A stretch of DNA of 36,194 nucleotides from Rhizobiaceae bacterium (GTDB lineage: Bacteria; Pseudomonadota; Alphaproteobacteria; Rhizobiales; Rhizobiaceae), in contig JALSIJ010000269.1 in NCBI GenBank assembly GCA_026981655.1, forward strand, positions 1 through 36,194, given 5' to 3'. Within the stretch, counting starts at the first letter, position 1. Each line of letters opens with the position of its first letter. Under the pieces are notes generated by a model. That model ran no database searches and was not told where the DNA came from. It worked only from the letters and a program-made list of their open reading frames with translations. Of the stretch, positions 1 through 8,682 are shown one piece after another. The position numbers and the translations under genes were made by a program.

Positions 1-893
1 GGCTTGATCTGGCACTCATTGCCGGTTCCGGGCCCAATGGTCGCGTGGTCCAAAGTGACATTGTAAACGCACTTGCCAGCGGCACAGGAAAAGCCGCAAC
101 GATCAGCGCGTCCAAGCTTGCGGACAATTCAACCGTAATATTGTCCACGGGCATGGAAGATGATGCTGTACTTAAGCTTTATAATCCAGAACATTATGAG
201 CTTAAAAAGCACGATTCCATGCGCAAGATTATTGCGGAGCGTTTGACTGAAAGTACCCAATCGATTCCATCCTATTTTCTGACGGTGGATTGTGAACTGG
301 ATGCTTTGCTGGCGCTTCGCTCGCAAATGAACGGAGCCGCTCCGATTGGCGAAAACGACAAGCCGGATTATAAAATTTCGGTCAATGATTTTATCGTCAA
401 AGCTATGGCGCTTGCCCTGCAACGCGTACCATTGGCCAATGCCTCATGGATCAGTAGCGCCCGGATATTGCACAAACATTCAGATGTGGGTGTTGCGGTT
501 GCCATTCCTGATGGATTGCTCACCCCGATTGTTCGCCAGGCCGAATTGAAATCGCTTTCAACAATTTCGGCTGAAGTAAAAGACATGGCAGGCCGTGCAC
601 GCAACAAAAAACTAATGCCGGATGAATATCAGGGTGGCTCGACCGCCGTATCCAATCTTGGCATGTTCGGGGTGAAGGAATTTACCTCCATCATTAATCC
701 GCCGCATGCTTCAATTGTTTCTATCGGCGCGGGTGAAAAACGTCCGGTGGTGAAAAATGGAGAGTTGGCAGTGGCAACCGTAATGAGTGCCACATTTGCC
801 TTTGATCACAGGGTCATTGATGGTGCGCTTGGCGCGCAACTGGCTGGCGAATTTAAAAAATATATCGAACAACCGGCGGGAATGTTGGCCTAA
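1..893 (+). CDS. pdhC: Pyruvate dehydrogenase E2, dihydrolipoamide acetyltransferase (C-terminal part, cut by window edge)
   Basis: The reading frame is open from base 3 and enters from outside the window, so only the C-terminal 296 residues are visible. The first residues (LDLALIAGSGPNGRVV, ending near base 50) are the second half of a peripheral subunit-binding domain, which docks E1 and E3. A linker follows, then the CoA-dependent acyltransferase catalytic domain. Its active-site motif DHRVIDG lies near base 805 and supplies the catalytic His and Asp. E2 transfers the acetyl group from lipoyl to CoA in the cytoplasmic pyruvate dehydrogenase complex. The E3 gene lpdA lies downstream on the same strand and lipoyl synthase is nearby, which supports pyruvate rather than 2-oxoglutarate or branched-chain specificity. 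The apparent GTG start at 45 is internal and not the true start. The stop overlaps the opposed gene's stop by four bases. Confidence 0.93.
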   Translation, partial: LDLALIAGSGPNGRVVQSDIVNALASGTGKAATISASKLADNSTVILSTGMEDDAVLKLYNPEHYELKKHDSMRKIIAERLTESTQSIPSYFLTVDCELDALLALRSQMNGAAPIGENDKPDYKISVNDFIVKAMALALQRVPLANASWISSARILHKHSDVGVAVAIPDGLLTPIVRQAELKSLSTISAEVKDMAGRARNKKLMPDEYQGGSTAVSNLGMFGVKEFTSIINPPHASIVSIGAGEKRPVVKNGELAVATVMSATFAFDHRVIDGALGAQLAGEFKKYIEQPAGMLA

Positions 894-1150
894 TTGTCTT
901 TGTTTTGCTCACTTTGCTCGGCGGCGCGTTTTTCTTTTACTGCCTTGAGCATGGCTTTATTGACATCGGAAAAATAGTTAATGGAAAAAACAAACGCTGC
1001 CGCAAATACCGCAATAAATATGGCGCGAGGCACCTGTTTGCTCAAAATGCCGCGAAAGCTACGATAAATGACGACCATTAGAACCAGAAATACCAGCACA
1101 ATGTTTACGGACGAATATCCAAGCTGTTGCAGGGAATCAAAAAATTGCAT
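890..1150 (-). CDS. Small two-helix membrane protein of unknown function
   Basis: This is an 86-residue protein I do not recognise. Residues about 15-31 (VNIVLVFLVLMVVIYRS) and 41-60 (VPRAIFIAVFAAAFVFSINY) are hydrophobic and look like two membrane helices. The tail after them is charged and rich in Lys, Glu and Gln (KEKRAAEQSEQNKDN) and is probably cytoplasmic. The start is supported by a Shine-Dalgarno-like AGGAT about eight bases upstream of the ATG on the minus strand. The gene runs against pdhC and lpdA, and its stop codon overlaps the pdhC stop. It therefore interrupts an otherwise co-directional E2-E3 gene pair. Some Rhizobiales carry a different extra gene at this position. The frame and start look real, but no function can be assigned. 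Confidence 0.6.
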   Translation of the reverse strand: MQFFDSLQQLGYSSVNIVLVFLVLMVVIYRSFRGILSKQVPRAIFIAVFAAAFVFSINYFSDVNKAMLKAVKEKRAAEQSEQNKDN

Positions 1151-1275
1151 GGTTGTAAATCCTAAACTTTATGGAGCGACTTTAGTTCCCTACATGCCCA
1201 TTATGAAAATTCATAGTCTTTAAAGGCGTGAGAAATTGGCACACTCCTTAGCGACCAAATACAGAAGGCAAAAAC

Positions 1276-2715
1276 ATGTCAGATAAATATGACGTAATCA
1301 TTATTGGTGGTGGCCCGGGTGGCTATGTTGCTGCAATTCGCTCGGCCCAACTGGGCTTGAAAACAGCCGTGGTTGAGCGCGAACATCTTGGTGGTATTTG
1401 CTTGAACTGGGGCTGTATTCCGACCAAGGCACTGCTGCGTTCTGCCGAGATTTATGGACATATGGAACATGCGGAAAGTTTTGGCCTGAGCGCTGAAAAA
1501 TTTGATTTTGATATTGGAAAGGTTGTCACCCGCTCGCGCAATGTTTCAGGTCAACTTGCAACGGGTGTTGGATTTCTGCTGAAGAAAAACAAGGTTGATG
1601 TGATTTGGGGGGAAGCCAAAATTTCCAAGCCCGGTGAGGTGGTGGTTACACAATCACAAAAACCGATTGAGCAGCCGCAAAACAAACCACCAAAAACCAC
1701 ACTGGGCGAGGGCACCTATCATGCCTCCAATATTATTGTGGCAACCGGTGCCCGGCCTAGAGTGCTGCCGGGTATTGAGTCGGATGGGAAACTGATCTGG
1801 ACCTATTTTGATGCGATGAAACCAAAGACCATGCCAAATTCTTTGGTGGTAATGGGATCTGGTGCTATTGGCATTGAGTTTGCCTCATTCTATCGCTCAA
1901 TGGGGGCAGAGGTAACAGTGGTTGAATTGATGCCGCAGGTTATGCCGGTTGAAGACAAAGAGATTTCCAAACTCGCTCAAAAACAGCTTGAGAAGGCCGG
2001 GATCAAGTTTCTGCTGGAGGCCAAGGTTACCAAAGTAGAAAAAAGCGCCACGGGCGTATCTACCCAAATAGAATTGAAAGATGGGAGCGTTGAAACCATA
2101 AAATCAGATCGATTAATTTCGGCTGTTGGGGTGGTTGGCAATAGCGAAAATCTGGGGCTTGAGGCACTCGGCGTTGAGATGGATCGCGGTATTGTCAAGA
2201 TTGATGATTATGGTCGCACCAATATTGACGGCATATGTGCCATTGGCGATGTGGCCGGTGCGCCGATGCTAGCCCATAAGGCGGAGCATGAAGGCGTTAT
2301 TTGTGTCGAGAAAATTGCCGGGCAATCGCCGCACCCGATGGACAAACAAATGATACCCGGCTGCACCTATTGCAACCCACAGGTTGCCAGTGTGGGCTTG
2401 ACCGAAGACGCTGCTAAAGCTGCAGGCCACAATGTCAAAATCGGGCGGTTTTCTTTTATCGGCAACGGCAAGGCAATCGCACTTGGTGAGCCTGATGGCA
2501 TGGTAAAAACTGTGTTTGATGAGAAAACCGGGCAGCTGTTAGGCGCGCATATGGTGGGCGCAGAAGTAACCGAGCTTATTCAGGGCTATGTTGTGGCGAT
2601 GAACCTTGAAACCACCGAAGAAGAACTCATTCATACGGTCTTTGCTCATCCGACCTTATCTGAAATGATGCATGAAAGTGTGCTGGACGCCTATGGGCGC
2701 GTCATTCACAAGTGA
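1276..2715 (+). CDS. lpdA: Dihydrolipoamide dehydrogenase (E3)
   Basis: This 479-residue FAD flavoprotein reoxidises dihydrolipoyl groups of 2-oxoacid dehydrogenase complexes, passing electrons to NAD. The N-terminal FAD-binding GGGPGG motif is at residues 11-16. The redox-active disulfide is Cys42/Cys47 in GGICLNWGCIPTK. A second Rossmann motif (MGSGAIGIEFASFYRSMGAE, about residues 193-212) binds NAD. The FAD-closing motif TNIDGICAIGDVAG follows. The C-terminal interface motif carries the catalytic His458 and Glu463 in FAHPTLSEMMHE. An insertion rich in Pro and Gln near residues 123-145 resembles that of the pyruvate-dehydrogenase-linked E3 in Rhizobiales. An AAGG ribosome binding site precedes the ATG. 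Position next to pdhC and lipA marks it as the pyruvate dehydrogenase E3. Confidence 0.95.
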   Translation: MSDKYDVIIIGGGPGGYVAAIRSAQLGLKTAVVEREHLGGICLNWGCIPTKALLRSAEIYGHMEHAESFGLSAEKFDFDIGKVVTRSRNVSGQLATGVGFLLKKNKVDVIWGEAKISKPGEVVVTQSQKPIEQPQNKPPKTTLGEGTYHASNIIVATGARPRVLPGIESDGKLIWTYFDAMKPKTMPNSLVVMGSGAIGIEFASFYRSMGAEVTVVELMPQVMPVEDKEISKLAQKQLEKAGIKFLLEAKVTKVEKSATGVSTQIELKDGSVETIKSDRLISAVGVVGNSENLGLEALGVEMDRGIVKIDDYGRTNIDGICAIGDVAGAPMLAHKAEHEGVICVEKIAGQSPHPMDKQMIPGCTYCNPQVASVGLTEDAAKAAGHNVKIGRFSFIGNGKAIALGEPDGMVKTVFDEKTGQLLGAHMVGAEVTELIQGYVVAMNLETTEEELIHTVFAHPTLSEMMHESVLDAYGRVIHK

Positions 2716-2782
2716 TAAAATATACATAGGCTTGATATTCTGGCGCTATTTATGTTGTGATATTTTGAATGGAGGAATTGTC

Positions 2783-3220
2783 ATGAGATTTGGAATCAGC
2801 AATTTTCTGAAGGCCGGAATGGCTGCACTTGTTTTGAGCGCTGGATCGGTCACGTTTTCCACATCTGCAAATGCTGATTCCTGCTGGAACCATAATGGCT
2901 CTGTCATGCGGCTTGTGGCCCGTGGCAATCAGCGCTGGTTTTATTATGAAGAACCTAAGCAGGTATTGCGCCGTGCGGGCGTTCGCCGCGGCACCCTTTT
3001 GTTTAATGGTCGCAAGAATGGCAATTTCTATTCTGGCACTGCGCGGCGTTATTCTAAATATTGCCCCGGTGATCCGCTGGAATATTATGTGGAAGGGCCG
3101 GTTCGCCGTGATCAGTTGAAGGTTACGGTTGAGGGTAGACGCGAGGTGCAAAGCCAATGCCGGGGAACAGGCCGAAGGGCTTGGGATCGTTTGGTGTTTA
3201 CCTATATGTATAAGTGTTAG
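2783..3220 (+). CDS. Secreted cysteine-containing hypothetical protein
   Basis: This predicted exported protein of 145 residues was not assigned to a family. I chose the ATG at 2783 because GGAGG lies a few bases upstream and the protein then begins with a clean signal peptide: Arg2, Lys10, a hydrophobic core, and the cleavage motif ANA ahead of Asp32. The longer in-frame opening at 2672 would overlap the end of lpdA and is not needed. The mature part has four cysteines, at Cys34, in YSKYC, in SQC and at the C-terminus (YKC), enough for two disulfide bonds in the periplasm. It is very basic and aromatic, with many Arg and Tyr. It lies between lpdA and lipA but has no evident link to lipoate metabolism. 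Confidence 0.72.
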   Translation: MRFGISNFLKAGMAALVLSAGSVTFSTSANADSCWNHNGSVMRLVARGNQRWFYYEEPKQVLRRAGVRRGTLLFNGRKNGNFYSGTARRYSKYCPGDPLEYYVEGPVRRDQLKVTVEGRREVQSQCRGTGRRAWDRLVFTYMYKC

Positions 3221-3265
3221 AATGCGCTATAAGGCATTAAATTCCTGCTGATTTTTGGGCTAATC

Positions 3266-4225
3266 ATGACCACTGTAGTTGATACAATTAATATCGAGAA
3301 TACTGTTCGACCGCGCCACCCTGAAAAGGCAAACCGGCCGGATAATCCTATCCAGCGCAAGCCGGACTGGATCCGCGTTCGCGCGCCGGGTTCACCCGTT
3401 TTTAAGGAAACCCAAAAAATCGTGCGCGAGAATGGACTGGTAACGGTATGCGAGGAGGCCGGTTGCCCGAATATCGGAGAATGCTGGTCGAAAAAACACG
3501 CAACCATGATGATTCTCGGCGATACCTGCACCAGAGCCTGCGCTTTTTGCAATGTGCGTACCGGCAGGCCCGAGCCTGTTGTTGAAGCGGAGGCTGAAAA
3601 TGTTGCCATTGCGGTGGAAAAGCTCGGACTTAATCATGTGGTGATTACTTCCGTGGACCGCGATGATCTGGCCGATGGCGGTGCCCGGCATTTTGCCAAT
3701 GTAATCGCGGCCATTCGTGCTGCATCGCCTGAAACTACGATTGAAGTTTTAACGCCAGACTTTTTGCGCAAAGAGGGCGCTTTGGAAATTGTGGTCGAGG
3801 CCAAGCCTGATGTATTCAACCATAATCTGGAAACTGTGCCATCTAATTATCTGACCGTGCGTCCGGGTGCGCGGTATTTCCATTCCATCCGCATTCTACA
3901 ACGGGTGAAAGAACTGGATCCGACAATGTTCACCAAATCCGGTATTATGGTGGGCTTGGGTGAGGAGCGGAGCGAGGTTTTGCAATTGATGGATGATTTG
4001 CGGGTCGCGGATGTGGATTTTTTGACCATCGGCCAATATTTGCAACCCACCAGTAAGCACCACAAGATTGAGAGATTTGTGCCGCCAGAAGAGTTTAAGT
4101 CCTTTGAAACAAGCGCCTATTCCAAAGGCTTTCTGCTTGTCTCATCCAGCCCGTTGACGCGTTCTTCGCATCATGCGGGCGAGGATTTTGCCAAATTACA
4201 GGCTGCACGAAAAAGGACTGCCTGA
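3266..4225 (+). CDS. lipA: Lipoyl synthase
   Basis: LipA is a radical-SAM enzyme of 319 residues that inserts two sulfur atoms into octanoyl groups on E2 and GcvH proteins. The auxiliary iron-sulfur cluster ligands are Cys62, Cys67 and Cys73 in [12 protein letters not shown]. The radical-SAM cluster is bound by Cys88, Cys92 and Cys95 in CTRACAFC. The C-terminal [11 protein letters not shown] segment provides the Arg-Ser-Ser motif whose Ser coordinates the auxiliary cluster. VEVLTPDF-type and NHNLETVP segments are also typical of the family. Length matches the usual 310-325 residues. The gene sits downstream of pdhC and lpdA, whose complex it modifies. Its stop is only five bases before the next start, so the two are probably co-translated. 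Confidence 0.96.
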   Translation: MTTVVDTINIENTVRPRHPEKANRPDNPIQRKPDWIRVRAPGSPVFKETQKIVRENGLVTVCEEAGCPNIGECWSKKHATMMILGDTCTRACAFCNVRTGRPEPVVEAEAENVAIAVEKLGLNHVVITSVDRDDLADGGARHFANVIAAIRAASPETTIEVLTPDFLRKEGALEIVVEAKPDVFNHNLETVPSNYLTVRPGARYFHSIRILQRVKELDPTMFTKSGIMVGLGEERSEVLQLMDDLRVADVDFLTIGQYLQPTSKHHKIERFVPPEEFKSFETSAYSKGFLLVSSSPLTRSSHHAGEDFAKLQAARKRTA

Positions 4226-4230
4226 ATATC

Positions 4231-4692
4231 ATGCCAGCATTTCAGACCTTGCATCCTGTGCATCACAAGCCGCACGACATGTTTGATATTGTCGCGGACA
4301 TTCGAGCCTATCCGGAATTCGTTCCCATGTGTACGGCACTGCTTGTGCGTTCGGAACAGGAACGGCATGGAAAGACTGTCATTATTGCCGATATGAGCAT
4401 TGGTTATAAGCAGATCAGCGAAACCTTTACCAGCCAGGTTGTTCTGGATGAAAATGCGCTGGAAATTAATACCAAATATATTGATGGGCCGTTTAAATAT
4501 TTGCACAATCGTTGGCGGTTTTTAAAGTCTGACATCACCCAGAATGAAGAATATTGTGATGTGGATTTTTCCATCGATTATGAGTTCAAGAACAAGGCGC
4601 TCGGTATGTTGATGGGTGTTATGTTTGAGCGGGCCTTTTCGAGATTTACCACGGCATTCGAAGCCCGCGCCGATGAGAAATACCGGACTTGA
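4231..4692 (+). CDS. COQ10/RatA family START-domain protein (ubiquinone-binding type)
   Basis: This 153-residue protein has the polyketide cyclase/START-like fold seen in mitochondrial COQ10 and bacterial RatA. Recognisable parts are the early FDIVADIRAYPEFVPMC segment, the central INTKYIDGPFKYLHNRWRF strand pair, and the C-terminal helix ALGMLMGVMFERAFSRFTTAFE. Members bind lipophilic molecules such as coenzyme Q and assist respiration. The E. coli member has also been called a ribosome-association toxin, RatA, but in alphaproteobacteria the COQ10-like role is more plausible. It follows lipA by five bases and ends one base from the opposed cinA stop, leaving no room for an intergenic terminator. 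The family is sure; the biochemical role is inferred. Confidence 0.88.
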   Translation: MPAFQTLHPVHHKPHDMFDIVADIRAYPEFVPMCTALLVRSEQERHGKTVIIADMSIGYKQISETFTSQVVLDENALEINTKYIDGPFKYLHNRWRFLKSDITQNEEYCDVDFSIDYEFKNKALGMLMGVMFERAFSRFTTAFEARADEKYRT

Positions 4693-4693
4693 T

Positions 4694-5191
4694 CTAGTTT
4701 GCCGCCGATAGCAGCATTTCAAGTGCTATTTGTACCGTTTTTGAACGTATTTCAGCCCGGCCGATATTGCCAAATTTACATTCGCTAATAGTAATGTCAT
4801 GGCCGGTCTTTTTGACCGCAATATAAACCAGTCCAATCGGCTTTTCTGCCGTTCCGCCGCCGGGGCCTGCAATACCTGTGACCGATACTGCGATCTTTGC
4901 GCCGGATTTTTGCAATACACCTTCGGCCATTTTTTCAGCAACTAAAGGTGAAACCGCACCGGGCGGCCCGTTGGTGATTTCCAAAGGAACGCCCAGCATT
5001 TCGAACTTGGCTTGATTTGAGTAAGTGACATAGCCACGATCGAAAACATCGGAAGAACCGGCAATTTCGGTCAATGCACCAGCGATCAATCCACCGGTGC
5101 AGGATTCCGCAGTTGCGATGGTCAGCTTTGCTTCTCGGCAGGCCTGGAGCACATTAGTTGCCAATTGTTCAATTTTGGCATTCACCATCAT
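4694..5191 (-). CDS. cinA: CinA C-terminal-domain protein, nicotinamide-nucleotide amidohydrolase type
   Basis: This 165-residue protein consists only of the CinA C-terminal (PncC) domain, which deamidates NMN to nicotinate mononucleotide in pyridine nucleotide recycling. Diagnostic segments are TIATAESCTGGLIAGALTEI with the nucleophilic Ser, and VTGIAGPGGGT followed by KPIGLVYIA. The N-terminal molybdopterin-binding COG1058 domain is absent, as in many alphaproteobacterial stand-alone forms. I place the start at the ATG at 5191, one base after the ispDF stop, with the GGGGGC at the end of ispDF acting as ribosome binding site. A second ATG follows at once at 5188. An upstream in-frame extension to 5269 would overlap ispDF and is rejected. 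The tight spacing means the gene is translated from the ispDF message. Confidence 0.9.
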   Translation of the reverse strand: MMVNAKIEQLATNVLQACREAKLTIATAESCTGGLIAGALTEIAGSSDVFDRGYVTYSNQAKFEMLGVPLEITNGPPGAVSPLVAEKMAEGVLQKSGAKIAVSVTGIAGPGGGTAEKPIGLVYIAVKKTGHDITISECKFGNIGRAEIRSKTVQIALEMLLSAAN

Positions 5192-5192
5192 C

Positions 5193-6377
5193 TTAGCCCC
5201 CGAACACCACGGTCGCGGTGGCGATTGCTGCAATGCCTTCCTCTCGTCCGACAAAGCCAAGACGCTCATTGGTAGTGGCTTTTACAGATATGCGGTCAAT
5301 TGAAATATTGGCCATTCGGGCAATTTCGCCTCGCATTTTGTCCCGGTGAGGGCCAATCTTTGGCATTTCGCAAATTAGCGTCGTATCAAGATGGGTAATG
5401 GTGCCACCGCGTCTTTTGACCAACTCTATTGCGTGACGAAAAAACACCTCTGAATCGGCACCTTTCCATTTTGGATCAGAAGGTGGAAAGTGCGAACCAA
5501 TATCACCATCGGCCATTGTGCCCAAAAGTGCATCGGTCAGTGCGTGTAGGCCGACATCCGCATCAGAGTGGCCCATCAGTTTTGCGCTGTGGGGAATATC
5601 CACCCCGCAAAGGCGCACATGGTCGCCCGGCTCAAAAGCGTGAACATCGTAGCCATTGCCAGTGCGCACATCTGGAATGGTGTGAACAGGTGACTTCTCA
5701 GCCATTGCGAAATCCTCCGGTACGGTGAGTTTGATATTATTGGCATCACCTTCTACCAGATGAACCGGAATATTGGCCCATTCAGCAATCGAGGCATCGT
5801 CGGTAAATTCAAAATTTTGTACCCGAGCAGCTTTTTTGTGTGCATCAAGAATTGCCGAATGGAAAAATCCCTGCGGTGTTTGAGCAGCAAAGAGATCATG
5901 CCGTGAGACGGTTTCGAGCACCATATCATTACTGCCGCGTTTGATGGTGTCGGTTATCGGTAACACTGGCAAAGCACCATGATTGGGGACGGTTTTATCA
6001 AGCACGCGAGAAATTAAGTCGGCTGGAACAAAGGGGCGTGCTGCATCATGGATCAAAACCTTGTTAATCGCTTTGCCGTCCAGAACTTTTAGCCCGCACA
6101 ATACAGATGCCTGTCTGCTTGCCCCGCCAATGCAGGGTTTTGCGAGTTTCTTATGATCGTCTACCTGATTTGCGTAAAGTTCCATATCGTCTGCATGAAT
6201 GACCACTTGCACGAGATCTATATCTTTGTGCGCGGTAAATGCTGAAATTGCTTGTTGCAAAACTGACTTCCCATTGATTTGTCGATATTGTTTTGGTCCA
6301 TTGCTTTGGCCCGCGCGTTCACCACGCCCGGCGGCAACAATAATAACGGCATTTATATCTGCTGGTTCGGTATTCAA
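5193..6377 (-). CDS. ispDF: Bifunctional IspD/IspF, MEP-pathway isoprenoid enzyme
   Basis: This fusion protein of about 394 residues catalyses two steps of the MEP pathway: CTP-dependent cytidylation of MEP (IspD) and cyclisation to MEcPP (IspF). The IspD half opens with NAVIIVAAGRGERAG, the nucleotide-binding loop, and includes KVLIHDAARPFV. The IspF half begins at VRTGNGYDVHAFEPGDHV with the Asp-x-His metal site, followed by LMGHSDADVGLHALTDALLG and a C-terminal ISVKATTNERLGF segment. The intermediate IspE is not encoded here. No ATG is available near the N-terminus. I chose the TTG at 6377, giving MNTEPADINAVIIV, because family proteins start a few residues before the loop. The frame is open back to a TTG at 6458, which would add 27 unlikely residues. 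cinA follows one base later. Confidence 0.93.
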   Translation of the reverse strand: MNTEPADINAVIIVAAGRGERAGQSNGPKQYRQINGKSVLQQAISAFTAHKDIDLVQVVIHADDMELYANQVDDHKKLAKPCIGGASRQASVLCGLKVLDGKAINKVLIHDAARPFVPADLISRVLDKTVPNHGALPVLPITDTIKRGSNDMVLETVSRHDLFAAQTPQGFFHSAILDAHKKAARVQNFEFTDDASIAEWANIPVHLVEGDANNIKLTVPEDFAMAEKSPVHTIPDVRTGNGYDVHAFEPGDHVRLCGVDIPHSAKLMGHSDADVGLHALTDALLGTMADGDIGSHFPPSDPKWKGADSEVFFRHAIELVKRRGGTITHLDTTLICEMPKIGPHRDKMRGEIARMANISIDRISVKATTNERLGFVGREEGIAAIATATVVFGG

Positions 6378-6519
6378 CGCATTGCTCGATTTAATGGTGA
6401 CAAAGTGCTGTAAACCACGTCGGCAGTTTAGGTTCAACAGACTTGTGTATCGTCGCAAGCCTGTCTAAATAACGTGCACTATGCAAATTTGCGCATCATT
6501 TAGGCAATCTGTTGAGATT

Positions 6520-7524
6520 ATGACCCCATCCAGCCCGTTCAATATTGGTAATATCGAAATCAGGAACGCGGTTTTCCTGGCGCCCATGTCAGGTATTACC
6601 GATGTTCCATTTCGAAATCTCGCGTGGAAGTTTGGCGCAGGCATGGTGATTTCAGAAATGGTGGCAAGCGAAGCGCTTGTGGGTGGTCATCTGGAAATGG
6701 AACGTAAATCTCAATCTAGTGATTGCCCCACCCATGTGGTGCAACTTTCCGGCCGTCAGGAATATTGGATGGGTGAGGGGGTTCGGGCCGCAGAGGAAGC
6801 GGGCGCAAATATTATTGACATTAATATGGGTTGCCCTTCCAAGCGGGTTACCACCGGTTATTCTGGCTCGGCCTTGATGCGAGATCTTGGTCTGGCGCTC
6901 CGATTGATTGAGGCAACCATCAAAGCAGCCAAGGTGCCGGTGACACTGAAAATGCGGCTTGGCTGGGACCATGACAGCATTAATGCACCTGAACTTGCCA
7001 AAATGGCGCAAGATGCCGGCGTGCAGATGATTACGGTGCATGGGCGCACCCGTTGCCAGTTTTATAAGGGAAATGCCGACTGGGATCTGGTGAAGCGGGT
7101 ACGTGACGCAACGGATCTGCCGCTGGTGGTCAATGGTGATATTCATAATGTTGAAGATGGTAAATCCGCGCTTAGAAAATCAGGTGCCGATGCGATTATG
7201 GTGGGACGCGCTTCATACGGGGCCCCTTGGTTGCCGGGAATGATTGCCGCCCAACTTGCCGGATCGTCATCATTCATTGAACCCGATGGTGCCGGGCTCT
7301 TGGCCGTCGTGCTTGAGCATTATCACGCAATTTTAGATTTTTACGGTGAGGAAACCGGTATTCGACAGGCCCGCAAACACCTTGGCTGGTATTTTGAGCG
7401 ACTTGATTGGTCTGAACTTGATGTGAACTTGCGAAAACAAGCTTTGATTTCAAATGATCCTATGGAGGTCCTGCAGATTATCCAGACCACATTCGGCCAC
7501 CCGCCCGCAAGGAAAGTGGCATGA
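6520..7524 (+). CDS. dusB: tRNA-dihydrouridine synthase, DusB type
   Basis: DusB reduces specific uridines in the tRNA D-loop using FMN and NADPH. The FMN-binding [14 protein letters not shown] segment is at residues 21-34. The catalytic Cys105 sits in [20 protein letters not shown]. The phosphate and FMN contacts [14 protein letters not shown] and [13 protein letters not shown] follow, and a C-terminal helical tRNA-binding domain ends the 334-residue protein. The ATG at 6520 fits family N-termini; an in-frame ATG at 6481 would add 13 residues without homologous character. It is divergent from ispDF. Its stop overlaps the ntrB start in an ATGA arrangement at 7521-7524. This gives translational coupling in the same order (dusB/nifR3-ntrB-ntrC) known from rhizobia and Rhodobacter. 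Confidence 0.94.
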   Translation: MTPSSPFNIGNIEIRNAVFLAPMSGITDVPFRNLAWKFGAGMVISEMVASEALVGGHLEMERKSQSSDCPTHVVQLSGRQEYWMGEGVRAAEEAGANIIDINMGCPSKRVTTGYSGSALMRDLGLALRLIEATIKAAKVPVTLKMRLGWDHDSINAPELAKMAQDAGVQMITVHGRTRCQFYKGNADWDLVKRVRDATDLPLVVNGDIHNVEDGKSALRKSGADAIMVGRASYGAPWLPGMIAAQLAGSSSFIEPDGAGLLAVVLEHYHAILDFYGEETGIRQARKHLGWYFERLDWSELDVNLRKQALISNDPMEVLQIIQTTFGHPPARKVA

Positions 7525-8681
7525 GCAATTCCGCAAATAGTTCCCCAAATAATTCTATGGGCGCACGATTGGATAAAGAGGCACTTCCAGCATCGGTAAT
7601 GGTGCTCGATGCCTTGCCACATCCGGTGATTATGGTTAGTGAGGCGAATAATCAAATCCTCTATAATAATGTTGCGGCAGAAGCGTTCTTTCGGGCAGGT
7701 TCTGCCTCTTTGCAACAAAAGACCATTCAGTATTATTTACCCTTTAGCAGCCCTCTATTGGCGTTGATTGAGCAGGTGAGGCGAACTGGATCGCCGGTCA
7801 ATGAATATCGGGTGGATGTATCTTCACCGCGCCTTGGGCAGGAGCAGATTGTCGATTTGCACGTGGCGCCAGTGGTCGAATTGCCCTCTGCCGTGGTCAT
7901 ATTATTTCAAAAACGCACCATTGCTGACAAGATGGACCGTCAACTGACACACCGAAGTGCGGCCCGCACAGTTAGCGGGCTTGCGGCCATGCTGGCGCAT
8001 GAAATCAAGAACCCGCTGGCCGGTATTCGAGGTGCTGCGCAATTGCTGGAAATGTCGGTGAGTGATGATGATCGGGAATTTACCAATCTGATCAAGGATG
8101 AAACCGACCGGATTGTGAAGCTGGTTGATCGGATGGAGGTGTTTTCTGATGAGCGGCCAATTGAGCGTGATCCGGTAAATATCCATTCGGTATTTGAACG
8201 CGTGATTACCAGTGCAAGAAGCGGCTTTGCCCGCGATGTGGAAATCATCGAAAAATATGATCCGTCATTGCCGCCGGTTTTTGCCAATCGCGATCAATTG
8301 ATCCAGATTTTCCTCAATCTGGCGAAAAATTCATGCGAGGCGATGGTGGATGTGGAAAACCCTAAACTAACTTTTACGACCGCGTTTAAATCCGGTGTGC
8401 ATCTCTCCATACCGGGCACAAATCAACGGGTTTCATTGCCACTGGAGTTTTGTGTAAAAGACAATGGTGGCGGTGTGTCCAATGATATGATGGAACATAT
8501 TTTCGACCCCTTCATGACTACCAAAACCAATGGTTCCGGCCTTGGCTTGGCGTTGGTGGCCAAGATTGTTGGTGATCATGGCGGCGTTGTTGAATGCGAA
8601 AGCAAAAAGGGTAGCACCACGTTTCGGGTGTTGTTGCCGGCCTATTATGACAAATCCAATGTAGAATTAAGCGAGAATTGA
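7521..8681 (+). CDS. ntrB: Nitrogen regulation sensor histidine kinase NtrB
   Basis: NtrB is the cytoplasmic kinase and phosphatase that sets NtrC phosphorylation in response to PII signalling. The 386-residue protein has an N-terminal PAS domain (about 25-140), a dimerisation and phosphoacceptor domain with His160 in [13 protein letters not shown], and a HATPase domain. The latter shows the N box [10 protein letters not shown], the G1 box KDNGGGV, the F box FDPFMTTK and the G2 box GSGLGLALV. No membrane segment is present. It is translationally coupled to dusB upstream through ATGA, and ntrC follows with a one-base gap, so the three form one operon. Confidence 0.95.
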   Translation: MSNSANSSPNNSMGARLDKEALPASVMVLDALPHPVIMVSEANNQILYNNVAAEAFFRAGSASLQQKTIQYYLPFSSPLLALIEQVRRTGSPVNEYRVDVSSPRLGQEQIVDLHVAPVVELPSAVVILFQKRTIADKMDRQLTHRSAARTVSGLAAMLAHEIKNPLAGIRGAAQLLEMSVSDDDREFTNLIKDETDRIVKLVDRMEVFSDERPIERDPVNIHSVFERVITSARSGFARDVEIIEKYDPSLPPVFANRDQLIQIFLNLAKNSCEAMVDVENPKLTFTTAFKSGVHLSIPGTNQRVSLPLEFCVKDNGGGVSNDMMEHIFDPFMTTKTNGSGLGLALVAKIVGDHGGVVECESKKGSTTFRVLLPAYYDKSNVELSEN

Positions 8682-8682
8682 T

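Noticed and set aside
2672-2782. N-terminal extension of the secreted protein upstream of 2783
   Set aside because: It would overlap lpdA and bury the signal peptide; the ATG at 2783 has a GGAGG site and a normal signal sequence.
5192-5269. N-terminal extension of CinA into ispDF
   Set aside because: The extension translates the end of ispDF in another frame, and CinA-type proteins start close to the ATG at 5191.
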